Part shown: piece by piece, positions 18,183 to 25,987 of the stretch
Layout of the letters: each line of letters begins with the position of its first letter
How positions within the stretch are numbered: position 1 is the stretch's first letter
Source: Lutimonas saemankumensis
GTDB lineage: Bacteria; Bacteroidota; Bacteroidia; Flavobacteriales; Flavobacteriaceae
DNA length: 64,000 nt
Assembly: GCF_020171465.1 (NCBI RefSeq)
Contig: NZ_JAIUZR010000003.1
Location: 496,001 to 560,000, forward strand
Reading direction: 5' to 3'
Translations under genes and position numbers: made by a program
The notes under the pieces: generated by a model
What the model saw: only the letters and a program-made list of their open reading frames with translations
Database searches by the model: none
Told to the model about the DNA's origin: nothing

Positions 18183-19115
18183 TTATTTAACGTCCATCAA
18201 TTCTACGTCAAAAATCAGAGTAGCATCCGGCGGAATAACTCCTCCCGCACCTTGCGAACCGTAACCCAAATGAGATGGTATAACGAGTCTTGCTTTATCC
18301 CCAACCTGCAACAACTGCAGACCTTCGTCCCATCCTTTAATTACCTGGCCAACACCTACCGTGAAATCTATGGGTTGTTTACGCTGGTACGATGAATCAA
18401 AAACTCTTCCATCGGCAAGTTGTCCCTTATAGTGAACAGAAATTTGCTTTCCCTGAGTAGCTTTTGCCCCGTTTCCTTTTTGAATGATCTGATATCGCAA
18501 TCCACTTTCCGTTTTGTCAAATCCGGCTGCAATTTTATCCAATTCAGCTTCCATTTTTGCTTTAGCCTCGGCAAGTCTTTTTTCCCTTTCTCCTTCAAAC
18601 GTTCTAAAAGCTTCTATGGCATTGAATCCCTCAGCCTTGTCTCCAATTCTAAGAATCTCCACGGCATCCATGATATCATCCTGTGCAATACGATCAACAA
18701 CCGACTGTCCTTCAATCACATGGCCAAAAACCGTATGCTTGTTGTCTAACCAGGGGGTGGGGACATGCGTTATAAAAAACTGGCTTCCATTGGTTCCCGG
18801 GCCGGCATTCGCCATGGATAGGATCCCAGGTTTGTCATGTTTCAGATCGGCATGAAACTCATCTTCAAAATTATATCCGGGGTTACCCGTACCAGTACCC
18901 AGAGGACAACCTCCCTGAATCATAAAATCCGGGATCACCCTATGGAACTTTAAGCCGTCATAATATTTCTGACCCTGTGGTTTTGCGGAGTTCTCCAGAT
19001 TGCCTTCTGCCAATGCAACAAAATTTCCTACTGTACCCGGTGTTTTTTCGTATTCCAGCTCTAAAAGAATATCTCCTTTTGAACTTTTTATTTTTGCGTA
19101 TAAACCGTCATTCAT
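18183..19115 (-). CDS. Dual immunophilin: cyclophilin-FKBP fusion peptidyl-prolyl isomerase
   Basis: 310 aa cytoplasmic protein (no signal peptide). Residues 1-165 are a cyclophilin: [16 protein letters not shown] (catalytic Arg in FHRV), [12 protein letters not shown] and [12 protein letters not shown]. Residues 170-200 form a charged helix ([20 protein letters not shown]). Residues 205-310 are an FKBP domain: [48 protein letters not shown]. Both domains keep the main active-site residues, so both should isomerise prolyl bonds. Such cyclophilin-FKBP fusions are known from a few bacteria including flavobacteria, and in the opposite domain order from protists. It is a single gene with its own terminator. 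Confidence 0.95.
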   Translation of the reverse strand: MNDGLYAKIKSSKGDILLELEYEKTPGTVGNFVALAEGNLENSAKPQGQKYYDGLKFHRVIPDFMIQGGCPLGTGTGNPGYNFEDEFHADLKHDKPGILSMANAGPGTNGSQFFITHVPTPWLDNKHTVFGHVIEGQSVVDRIAQDDIMDAVEILRIGDKAEGFNAIEAFRTFEGEREKRLAEAKAKMEAELDKIAAGFDKTESGLRYQIIQKGNGAKATQGKQISVHYKGQLADGRVFDSSYQRKQPIDFTVGVGQVIKGWDEGLQLLQVGDKARLVIPSHLGYGSQGAGGVIPPDATLIFDVELMDVK

Positions 19116-19285
19116 GTCTTACTATTTTTAAATTCCTGCAAAGATACTTTAATTATGAGGAAACGCAGGGGCAAATTTCATATGATTTCTCAATTTTTAA
19201 GGAAAAATTAGCATTTAAAGTGCTCATTTGGATAAAATAATACTTGTTTTCGTTCGTTATTATGTAGTAAACAAAATGCATTACA

Positions 19286-20101
19286 ATGAAAAAGATCGGA
19301 TTTATTATTGTCGCTCTATTTATGAGTTCATTTACTTTTGCACAGTTGCAAGAAGAAAATTTTGATGGGTCTGAAATTCCTGAAGGATGGTATTATGAAA
19401 TCAATTCAGATGCTTCAGGTTGGCAGTTCGGATATACCGGAGTCATGCCACATAGTGGTCCAACCATAGAATCTGAATTTGTAAGCGGAGCAGCTCTTTT
19501 CAACGACACTAATTTTGGGAAACGAAATGATGATAAGACCAGTTTAACGACACCTCCTGTTGATTTGTCAGGTGTGAGTGAGGCTCAGATCGAAGTTACC
19601 TATAATTTACAGGTCGAAGATGAAAAGGGGGAATTTTCAATAGAAGTCTTTGATGGCAGAAAATGGAAAGAGGTATTTTTTCAGGATACTTCTTCACCTA
19701 AAAATACGGGAATGAATGAAGTGGTTCTGGTTGAGGTGAGTGAATTTATCAATGAAGATTTTCAGGTTAGATTCGTATATGATGATGAAGGTCATGAAAG
19801 TACCCAGGGTTTGGGAATCGATCATTATGAATTGATAGATTCAACTGCAGAGAATCTTGTTATGGAGGATGACATAAGCGTAATAAACGTTTTAAATTTA
19901 CCCGAAAATGTGCTTGTTTTAGAAAGTAATGAACAACTGGACAGGGAGAATATGCTTAAAGATTTGTCTCAGCACCTGGAAGAGACTGAGCTTACTACGG
20001 ACTCCATTATGTATAGTTTAAGTGAATTCCCGGGAGTAAAAGGAATATTCAGGGTACAGGAAGAAACCAACGTTGGATCCTATAAGGCCCTTAAAAAATA
20101 A
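19286..20101 (+). CDS. Secreted protein with choice-of-anchor-J / cleaved-adhesin-like domain
   Basis: 271 aa. A signal peptide (MKKIGFIIVALFMSSFTFAQ, about 20 residues) is followed by EENFDGSEIPEGWYYEIN, the opening typical of the jelly-roll 'choice-of-anchor J' domains of Bacteroidota secreted proteins, running to about residue 190 (GLGIDHYELIDST). The C-terminal 75 residues are acidic, and I see no canonical T9SS sorting domain (no PNP..L.I or final K[L/I] pattern), although the chain ends ...YKALKK. It may be periplasmic or surface-bound. It is a single gene followed by a strong terminator. The function is unknown. Confidence 0.7.
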   Translation: MKKIGFIIVALFMSSFTFAQLQEENFDGSEIPEGWYYEINSDASGWQFGYTGVMPHSGPTIESEFVSGAALFNDTNFGKRNDDKTSLTTPPVDLSGVSEAQIEVTYNLQVEDEKGEFSIEVFDGRKWKEVFFQDTSSPKNTGMNEVVLVEVSEFINEDFQVRFVYDDEGHESTQGLGIDHYELIDSTAENLVMEDDISVINVLNLPENVLVLESNEQLDRENMLKDLSQHLEETELTTDSIMYSLSEFPGVKGIFRVQEETNVGSYKALKK

Positions 20102-20132
20102 TTATAGAGTATTTTAGATTTAATTGTAAAAG

Positions 20133-20162
20133 AGCTGCTTGTTTTCAGGCAGCTTTTTTTTT
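20133..20162 (+). terminator. Intrinsic terminator
   Basis: AGCTGCTTG (20133-20141) pairs with CAGGCAGCT (20146-20154, one G-U pair) over a TTTT loop and is followed by nine Ts. It lies 31 bases after the secreted-protein stop. Confidence 0.9.
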
Positions 20163-20728
20163 GCTCCAGGTTCGGTTAACCTTTTTTTGGTGAAGCCGTT
20201 TATTCGATTTTTCATTGTGGCCAGCTTCCTAAAATTGGATATTCTGATTTAGATAGTTCCTGAAAATAAAAGACCGCTACGAAAATGTATTTTCCAATAG
20301 CGGTCCAAAAAAAAGGGATCTTTAGGGTCCCGTAGTTCAACAACGGGCCATATAAGTTGCTTTTCCGCTTTCGATTTTATCAAAAGCAGTATTATAAACT
20401 ATTAAAGAAATTGAATGATTTAGGGGAAAAAGGGATGTTCGTTTCCAAACGGCCAAAAAATTTTGAATCATTACTTTCATAGACAATTTTTAATAGTCAT
20501 TCTAAACCACTTCTTAATGAAGAAGCCAGAATCATACGATTATCGTATGGTATTTTGTTTGGAAAAATTGTTAATTGAGGGAAGTTAGCCGTCTCATTTC
20601 ATGATCTGACTTATGCTTAAACGTTCGAATTAATAATTTATTTTAAGTGGTGTAGAATTATTACTTTTGGGAACAGAAAAATGTTTCGATTATATTCTAA
20701 TTTGAGATATAGTTAGCTGTTACATGTA
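20163..20728. other. Long intergenic region with several dyads, no coding ORF
   Basis: 566 bases with no credible protein. It contains: a hairpin at 20272-20305 with perfect arms GACCGCTA/TAGCGGTC and an inner GAAAAT/ATTTTC pairing; a GGGATC/GGTCCC element right after it (about 20316-20332); and a perfect inverted repeat CATACGAT-T-ATCGTATG at 20533-20549. On the minus strand the 20272-20305 hairpin is followed by TTTTATTTT, so it would work as a terminator in that direction although no minus-strand gene is visible. A promoter for the Kdo-kinase gene occupies the right end. A small RNA or a regulatory leader is possible. Confidence 0.5.
20641..20669 (+). promoter_or_regulatory. Probable promoter for the Kdo-kinase-like gene
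   Basis: TACTTTTG at 20662-20669 matches the -7 consensus TAnnTTTG exactly. The -33 side is weak (TTT at 20641-20643, 18-base spacing). The predicted leader to the ATG at 20729 is about 50 bases. Confidence 0.45.
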
Positions 20729-21475
20729 ATGATGAATATCCAAACCTCCTCCTCAATTGATCAAGACAAAGTACTTGAGATAGTAGCTTCTTTTTCTCAT
20801 TCCGGAAAAACCTATTGGGAAAAAAGAAATACCATTAAGGTATTTGATACTGAGTTTGGGAAGTGGAATGTAAAATCTTTTCAGGTTCCTCACCTGATTA
20901 ATAGATTTGCATATAAATATGTGAGAAAGTCGAAAGCGAGGCGCTCGTTTGAACATGCTGAAATTTTACTGAGTAAGGGGATTTTGACCCCAAGACCAAT
21001 TGCCTATGTTGAGTTTTCAAACCCTGTTGGCCTGACAAACAGTTTTTATGTATCTGAGAACCTGGAATATGACTTCAATTTTGAAAAGGTCATAGATCCC
21101 CATTTTCCTGATCGTGACAACATTCTCAGGCAATTTACCCGATTCACATTTCAACTTCATGAAAACAAAATCCATCACTTTGACCATTCTAAAGGAAATA
21201 CCCTGATGTGTGTAAAAGAGTATGGCTTGTATGATTTTTATCTTATCGATCTGAACAGGATGCGATTTGAGGAGATGAGCTATGAGATGCGAATCGATAA
21301 TTTTAACCGATTGTCCTTAACAGAGGATATGATTCCTATTATCGGGAAGGAGTACGCCTCGTTAATTGGTAAGGATGCTGATAAAGTCACGGAGGATATC
21401 AGAAAGTCATGTCAAAAGTTTCACGATTTTACCCTTCGTAAATCACGCTGGAAAAAAAGAATTGGCAAAAGTTAA
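20729..21475 (+). CDS. Kdo/WaaP-family lipopolysaccharide kinase-like protein
   Basis: 248 aa with a small kinase fold. [13 protein letters not shown] is the Lys-containing beta3 region, [12 protein letters not shown] (about 151-162) is the catalytic loop (HxD followed by Asn), and [11 protein letters not shown] (about 172-182) supplies the metal-binding Asp in place of DFG. This layout is that of Kdo kinase/InaA/WaaP-type LPS core kinases, which phosphorylate LPS core sugars at the inner membrane. Two adjacent ATGs exist at 20729 and 20732. The last four bases overlap the convergent aroC stop region. The acceptor (Kdo or heptose) cannot be read from the sequence. Confidence 0.8.
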   Translation: MMNIQTSSSIDQDKVLEIVASFSHSGKTYWEKRNTIKVFDTEFGKWNVKSFQVPHLINRFAYKYVRKSKARRSFEHAEILLSKGILTPRPIAYVEFSNPVGLTNSFYVSENLEYDFNFEKVIDPHFPDRDNILRQFTRFTFQLHENKIHHFDHSKGNTLMCVKEYGLYDFYLIDLNRMRFEEMSYEMRIDNFNRLSLTEDMIPIIGKEYASLIGKDADKVTEDIRKSCQKFHDFTLRKSRWKKRIGKS

Positions 21476-22530
21476 CTTCTGGCCCTGCCCATTAAATAAA
21501 AGTCTGCCAGTACCATGGCGCTTAACGCCTCTACTATGGGTACCGCTCGAGGCACAACACAGGGGTCATGTCTTCCTCTTCCCTGCATTTCAACCTTATT
21601 TCCTTTTGAATCTATGGTATGCTGTTTTTGGATCAAAGTGGCAACAGGTTTAAAAGCTACTCTAAAGTAAATATCCATACCGTTGGAAATACCACCCTGA
21701 ATTCCGCCTGATAAATTGGTTTTTGTACTGCCATCCTGGTTGAACAGATCATTGTGATCGCTACCTTTCATTTTTGCTCCGCAAAATCCGCTGCCATACT
21801 CAAAGCCCTTTACCGCATTGATCGATAACATGGCCTGTCCGAGAGCTGCATGAAGCTTGTCAAAAATAGGTTCTCCCAGTCCGACAGGCACATTCTGAAT
21901 AACACAGGTAATGGTTCCACCTACGGTATCCCCTTGCTTTTTGACCTGGCTGATATGTTCGATCATTTTATCTGCTGTAACAGGGTCTGCACATCGAACT
22001 ATGTTTTTTTCGATATCCTCGAAATTAAGTTCCTGATAGGGTTTATCAATAAAAATTTCACCAACCGAAGAAGTGAATGCCGTTATTTTAATGTCTTTGA
22101 TAATTTCTTTGGCAACCGCTCCTCCAACGATCCAGTTTGCGGTTTCACGCGCTGAACTTCTTCCACCACCCCTGTGATCCCTTATCCCGTATTTCTGATC
22201 ATATGTGTAATCAGCATGCGAGGGCCTGTAGACATCTACATTATGCGAGTAATCTTTGCTTTTTTGATTGGTGTTTTGAATCTGGAATCCTATCGAGGTA
22301 CCCGTTGTTTTACCCTCAAATACACCAGATAGAAATTCAACCTGATCAGGCTCCTTTCTTTGTGTGGTAATTTTTGACTGCCCGGGTTTTCTTCTGTCCA
22401 GTTGATGCTGAATTGCTTCAAGGTCCAGAGGTATTCCCGCGGGACAGCCGTCTATGACACCGCCTATTGCCGGTCCGTGTGATTCACCAAAAGTGGTTAG
22501 TTTGAATAGTTTTCCAAAAGAATTACCCAT
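21472..22530 (-). CDS. aroC: Chorismate synthase
   Basis: 352 aa. It converts EPSP to chorismate, the last common step of aromatic amino-acid synthesis, using reduced FMN. It begins [20 protein letters not shown], with the [16 protein letters not shown] block, and then [18 protein letters not shown], the arginine-rich [15 protein letters not shown] active-site block (about 123-137) and GCAGAKMKG-like FGCAGAK-type residues ([14 protein letters not shown]). Length and all blocks are normal. It is a single gene with convergent neighbours at its 3' end. Confidence 0.97.
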   Translation of the reverse strand: MGNSFGKLFKLTTFGESHGPAIGGVIDGCPAGIPLDLEAIQHQLDRRKPGQSKITTQRKEPDQVEFLSGVFEGKTTGTSIGFQIQNTNQKSKDYSHNVDVYRPSHADYTYDQKYGIRDHRGGGRSSARETANWIVGGAVAKEIIKDIKITAFTSSVGEIFIDKPYQELNFEDIEKNIVRCADPVTADKMIEHISQVKKQGDTVGGTITCVIQNVPVGLGEPIFDKLHAALGQAMLSINAVKGFEYGSGFCGAKMKGSDHNDLFNQDGSTKTNLSGGIQGGISNGMDIYFRVAFKPVATLIQKQHTIDSKGNKVEMQGRGRHDPCVVPRAVPIVEALSAMVLADFYLMGRARS

Positions 22531-22664
22531 AGGGAGCGATTAAAAAATTCGAAAAGCAAAGGTAGTATAATAAGTGATAATTGAAAAGGAACAAAGGATA
22601 AATGAAAAGTATTTAGCTTTTACAATTAAATCTTAATTTTATGCCATTGAAAAAATACTTTTTA

Positions 22665-22937
22665 ATGACTAAAAATTACAGGATCAGGGTGATTGGAGTA
22701 GTGCAGGGTGTATGGTTCAGAAAATATACAAAAGAGGCGGCTGATAAAAGGTCTATTATCGGGTTCGTCAGAAATGAACCGAATGGAAGTGTTTTTATAG
22801 AGGCACAGGGAGATGCAAGAAACCTTGAATTTTTTGTCGATTGGCTTTATCAGGGGTCGCCTTTGTCAAAAGTGGAGGAAGTTCAATGGGAGGAAGGAGA
22901 GGCAGGTTCTTATGAAGGTTTTTCAATCAGTCGGTAA
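22665..22937 (+). CDS. acyP: Acylphosphatase
   Basis: 90 aa from the ATG at 22665; an in-frame ATG at 22641 would add eight residues (PLKKYFLM) that are not part of the family core, so the later start is preferred. The protein hydrolyses the carboxyl-phosphate bond of acyl phosphates. The signature GVVQGVWFRKYT carries the catalytic Arg, and GFVRNEPNGSVFIEAQG carries the catalytic Asn. The 3' end overlaps the convergent TSUP permease gene by 11 bases. Confidence 0.92.
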   Translation: MTKNYRIRVIGVVQGVWFRKYTKEAADKRSIIGFVRNEPNGSVFIEAQGDARNLEFFVDWLYQGSPLSKVEEVQWEEGEAGSYEGFSISR

Positions 22938-23691
22938 AGAACCAGAGCTTGACCGCCATAATAAGCACCATAATAACAAGGAATATTTTTACCACCCCGT
23001 CGCCTTTTGAAACAGACCATCTGCTTGTAAACCATCCGCCAAGGGCATTACCGAAGGCCAGAATCAATCCATATTCCCAGTTCATTTTATCGTTTATCAC
23101 AAAGATGCCTACAGCGAAAATCGTATAGATCCCGGTAACCACAATTTTGATCGCATTACTCTTTACCAGGCTAAAATTGTTGACCCCTGCCAGGACGAGA
23201 AGCATCAGAAAACCAACTCCAGCCTGTATAAAGCCTCCGTATATTCCAACAAAAAAGAAGAGTATTATACTGGTCCATAATGATTTCCCTTTTACTTTTT
23301 CAAAAGCGAAATCTACCTTTGGTTTTCTGTTAAGGACAAGATAAGTAACAACAATGATCATAATTACCGCAAGAATCTTGTTGAATAATTCTCCGTCAAT
23401 TTCAATGGCGAGCTGGGCACCCAATATGGCTCCAAGAGTAGCGGAAATACCGAAATAAATACTAAAGGGATAGGTCTTGATGCCTTTACTTCTGAAACCT
23501 AAATTTGTAACGATACTTTGAATCAGAATGGCGATCCTGTTTGTTCCGTTGGCAACGCTGGGAGGTAAGCCCAAAAAGATCAGCATGGGCAGGGTTAGTA
23601 AGGATCCGCCTCCTGCTAAGGTATTTATAACACCGGTTACAACTCCGATGACCCATAAAAGGATCAGTTTCAATATTAGTTCCGTTTCCAT
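22927..23691 (-). CDS. TSUP (TauE/SafE) family permease
   Basis: 254 aa, about eight hydrophobic segments. GVVTGVINTLAGGGSLLTLP (16-35) and, in the second half, GIYGGFIQAGVGFLMLLVLAG are the paired TSUP repeats. The family exports or imports sulfite, sulfoacetate or other small sulfur-containing anions across the inner membrane; the substrate is not predictable here. It is a single gene, divergent from the tRNA-Ser. Confidence 0.9.
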   Translation of the reverse strand: METELILKLILLWVIGVVTGVINTLAGGGSLLTLPMLIFLGLPPSVANGTNRIAILIQSIVTNLGFRSKGIKTYPFSIYFGISATLGAILGAQLAIEIDGELFNKILAVIMIIVVTYLVLNRKPKVDFAFEKVKGKSLWTSIILFFFVGIYGGFIQAGVGFLMLLVLAGVNNFSLVKSNAIKIVVTGIYTIFAVGIFVINDKMNWEYGLILAFGNALGGWFTSRWSVSKGDGVVKIFLVIMVLIMAVKLWFFTD

Positions 23692-23772
23692 GCAGAAATT
23701 TCTGCACTAAAAATAGGATTTATTTAATTAGCTAAGCTGAAAAAAAATAATTTAAAAAAAAATCAAATTGTT

Positions 23773-23802
23773 TTAGAAAAACAAAAAAGGGTATTATATT
23801 TG
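23773..23802 (+). promoter_or_regulatory. Promoter of tRNA-Ser
   Basis: TATATTTG at 23795-23802 is a perfect -7 element. TTAG at 23773-23776 lies at the right distance (19 bases after TTA) for a weak -33. Transcription would start about 25 bases before the mature tRNA. Confidence 0.65.
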
Positions 23803-23833
23803 CGCTCGCATTTGAGCAATCAGATACACTCAT

Positions 23834-23918
23834 GGAGAAATGGCAGAGTGGTCGAATGCACTGGTCTTGAAAACCAGCGAGGGTCACACCTCCGGGGGTT
23901 CGAATCCCTCTTTCTCCG
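23834..23918 (+). tRNA. tRNA-Ser (anticodon UGA)
   Basis: The acceptor arm GGAGAAA (23834-23840) pairs with TTTCTCC (23911-23917), followed by G as discriminator. The anticodon arm is CTGGT/ACCAG with loop CTTGAAA, giving anticodon TGA at 23868-23870. The extra arm GAGGGTCACACCTC is the long variable arm of a class II tRNA (Ser/Leu/Tyr), and GGGGGTTCGAATCCCTC is the T arm. CCA is not encoded. It is a single tRNA with its own promoter and terminator, and no integrated element follows it. Confidence 0.97.
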
Positions 23919-23923
23919 CAAAG

Positions 23924-23955
23924 AAAAGCTGAAACTTTAGTTTCAGCTTTTTTTA
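23924..23955 (+). terminator. Intrinsic terminator of tRNA-Ser
   Basis: AAAAGCTGAAAC (23924-23935) and GTTTCAGCTTTT (23940-23951) form a 12-bp stem with TTTA loop and a T-tract, starting six bases after the tRNA. Confidence 0.92.
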
Positions 23956-24055
23956 TTCCTCAAATGTTGAGAATTCATTCTCATAAATGAAGAGGAATAA
24001 AAAAAGGTAAAGGCATTGCCAGATGCAGCTTTTCTGTGCTTAGGGGACCCTTATT

Positions 24056-24160
24056 GGGATCAACAAAGTTAATCCCTGAAGTATACATGTGTAGTTTTTG
24101 TTTTTTAAGACTATGGCATTTGCAGGATACCCTCTAAGGGATCACTGGCAGTAATCCCTT
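24056..24160. repeat. Two related GGGAT...ATCCC hairpins
   Basis: Hairpin 1: GGGATCAAC (24056-24064) with GTTAATCCC (24068-24076), three-base loop. Hairpin 2: AAGGGATCACT (24136-24146) with AGTAATCCCTT (24150-24160), three-base loop. Each has a single G-U-type mismatch at the equivalent position, and both share GGGATC.../...AATCCC arms. They lie in the 228-base gap between the tRNA terminator and the stop of the M56-TonB gene, without U-tracts, so they are not ordinary terminators. Nearby, TGAGAAT-TC-ATTCTCA (23968-23983) is a further dyad. Confidence 0.5.
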
Positions 24161-24183
24161 TTGAGCGTAATATTTGTGTCATC

Positions 24184-25503
24184 TTAAAGATCTCTTTTGA
24201 GTGAGATGGGCAGGGTAAATTTAACTGCTACATTTTTGCCATTTTTCTGACCCGGTGTAAACCTGGGTAGATCTGAAACTACTCTAATAGCTTCTTTTTC
24301 CAGCTCTTTATGTTTTGTTTTGGCTTGCATATCCCTGACATTACCTTTCTTGTCGATCGTGAATCGAACGTATATTTTTTCGATGAGATCTTCAGAAGCA
24401 TCCTCGCCGGAATCTGTATGATCTATATTTTTAAGAAGGGAAGCATCAAAATTTGAGGATACATGAGCCGTTATTCCCTTTACCATACAGGCTTTTTGAT
24501 CTTCTGCATCTTCACAACCCGGAAAAACAGGCACCTGATCGATTTGAGCAAAAGGAACCGTCTCGTCATCTTCCTGGGAAGAGGCATTCTTCTGTTCTTC
24601 ATAATTTGCTACAGGACTGGTGGCAGTATCTTTAACAACATCTGTTTCAGCCTTATTTTTTTCACAGGAAGTATACATAAGCATTGCCGATAACAATGGG
24701 ATCAGCATGACATACTTAATTTTCAATAAATTCTTTGAATGTTCTCGATTAAACATAATAATTCGTTTTTTAATTAATGATTGATTATTAAATGAATTGA
24801 CAAATGTTAGTCTGTCAACTTTGAAAGTCTCGGCCAAAAGACTATTGAAAAAAGTACTTCGTTCATTTTTGGAAACCGAACCTGAATCTGCAATGAATTC
24901 ATGGATCGCTGCAATATTTTTTTGGTAGATATAAGAGAAAGGATTAAACCAAAACACAATCTTTTGTATTTCAAACACTAACAGGTCTAGGCTGTGCCAT
25001 TGTTTTACATGAATTAGTTCATGGCTTATAATTTTTTTATTGGATTGATTAATCTCGCTTATGAATATGAAATTAAAGAAGGAAAAGGCACTGTTTCCTT
25101 CTTTTAACAGTACGATAAAATATTCATCTTTTTTTCTTTTTTCATTGCTTTTGATCAATCGGTATATTTTTAAAACCTTGAAAAGAAAAAGTATTCCGGT
25201 AAAGATGACTCCTGTATAGATCATCCAATTCAAAGAATTCAGAAAGAGGGCAGACCAATTGAAACGTTCTTCTAAATAACCTCCCGGAGCAAGGATCATT
25301 TCTGGCAGGCTATAGGCATATTCCGAGACGAAACGATTCGTCAATCCTTCTATTCTGATCAGGGGAATTATATAGGCCAAGATGGAGGTAATGATAAGAT
25401 AAAACCTGTTCCACTGGAAAAAGGTTTCTTTCTTTAGAAAGACTTCATATACCATATAAAAGGCGGCCTGAAACAGAATGACCTGGAATACATAATTTAA
25501 CAT
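24184..25503 (-). CDS. BlaR1-like M56 metallopeptidase with C-terminal TonB domain
   Basis: 439 aa. Helices at about 5-25, 35-50 and 90-112 lead to the zinc motif HELIH (161-165), with the third ligand Glu202 in HEFIAD. A fourth helix (about 265-285, YVMLIPLLSAMLMYTSC) places the rest in the periplasm. There a linker leads to a TonB C-terminal domain (about 345-436: RFTIDKKGNVRDMQA, FTPGQKNGKNVAVKFTLP). In BlaR1/MecR1 the M56 domain senses a signal and cleaves the BlaI repressor, which is the next gene upstream. Here a TonB-like domain replaces the penicillin-sensor domain, an arrangement frequent in Bacteroidota. The signal is unknown. It is three bases downstream of the BlaI-type gene. Confidence 0.9.
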   Translation of the reverse strand: MLNYVFQVILFQAAFYMVYEVFLKKETFFQWNRFYLIITSILAYIIPLIRIEGLTNRFVSEYAYSLPEMILAPGGYLEERFNWSALFLNSLNWMIYTGVIFTGILFLFKVLKIYRLIKSNEKRKKDEYFIVLLKEGNSAFSFFNFIFISEINQSNKKIISHELIHVKQWHSLDLLVFEIQKIVFWFNPFSYIYQKNIAAIHEFIADSGSVSKNERSTFFNSLLAETFKVDRLTFVNSFNNQSLIKKRIIMFNREHSKNLLKIKYVMLIPLLSAMLMYTSCEKNKAETDVVKDTATSPVANYEEQKNASSQEDDETVPFAQIDQVPVFPGCEDAEDQKACMVKGITAHVSSNFDASLLKNIDHTDSGEDASEDLIEKIYVRFTIDKKGNVRDMQAKTKHKELEKEAIRVVSDLPRFTPGQKNGKNVAVKFTLPISLKRDL

Positions 25504-25506
25504 GAT

Positions 25507-25869
25507 CTATTGCTTTTTGTCCATTTCTTTTAAAATACTTTCCAATTCTTTTAGGTCAAGATCATTTTTTTTAACAAAGAATGATACCATACTTTTAAAA
25601 GATCCTCCAAAATAACCATCCACCAGCTTATGAAGGCTTTGATTGGTATAGTCCGTTTTCCTGATCAATGGAAAATAGATGTAACCACGTCCTTTTTGCT
25701 GATGGGAAACAAATTTCTTTGTTTCGAGAATTCTGATAATTGTGGAAACTGTATTATAGGCAGGTTTGGGGTCAGGAAGCTTGTCAATAATATCTTTGAC
25801 AGATCCTTCTTCGATCTCCCATAGTACCTGCATAAATTGCTCCTCGGCTTTAGTGAGTTGTTTGCTCAT
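25507..25869 (-). CDS. BlaI/MecI-family transcriptional repressor
   Basis: 120 aa from the ATG at 25867-25869 (MSKQLTKAEEQFMQVLWEIE). An ATG ten codons earlier is possible but lies outside the conserved family start. The winged-helix domain spans about 5-75 (DIIDKLPDPKPAYNTVSTIIRILETKKFVSHQQKGRG in pieces), followed by a dimerisation helix and the FFVKKNDLDLKELESILKEMD C-terminal helix. The family represses its own operon and is inactivated by the M56 partner, encoded just downstream. Nested palindromes 35-68 bases upstream of the start are the likely operator. Confidence 0.9.
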   Translation of the reverse strand: MSKQLTKAEEQFMQVLWEIEEGSVKDIIDKLPDPKPAYNTVSTIIRILETKKFVSHQQKGRGYIYFPLIRKTDYTNQSLHKLVDGYFGGSFKSMVSFFVKKNDLDLKELESILKEMDKKQ

Positions 25870-25903
25870 AATCACTTTTCTGATAGAATTACAAAGCAAA
25901 TAT

Positions 25904-25937
25904 AACTAAATATTTAGTTTAAACTAAGATTTTAGTT
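25904..25937 (-). promoter_or_regulatory. Tandem nested palindromes, likely BlaI-type operator
   Basis: AACTAAAT/ATTTAGTT (25904-25919) is a perfect 16-bp palindrome. AACTAA-GATT-TTAGTT (25922-25937) is a second dyad with the same arms, 18 bp away centre to centre. The inner half-sites form a third perfect palindrome, TTAGTTTAAACTAA (25914-25927). The array lies 35-68 bases upstream of the BlaI-type start, in the gap to the TolC gene. Confidence 0.7.
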
Positions 25938-25987
25938 GAAATTTTTTAAAATTTTCCCGATCTTTTTTTTAGGAAGGGCAAAAAAAC

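Noticed and set aside
23834-23955. tRNA-Ser as an integration site for a mobile element
   Set aside because: No integrase, direct repeat of the tRNA 3' end or foreign gene follows; the tRNA has its own terminator and the next gene is a normal regulator operon.
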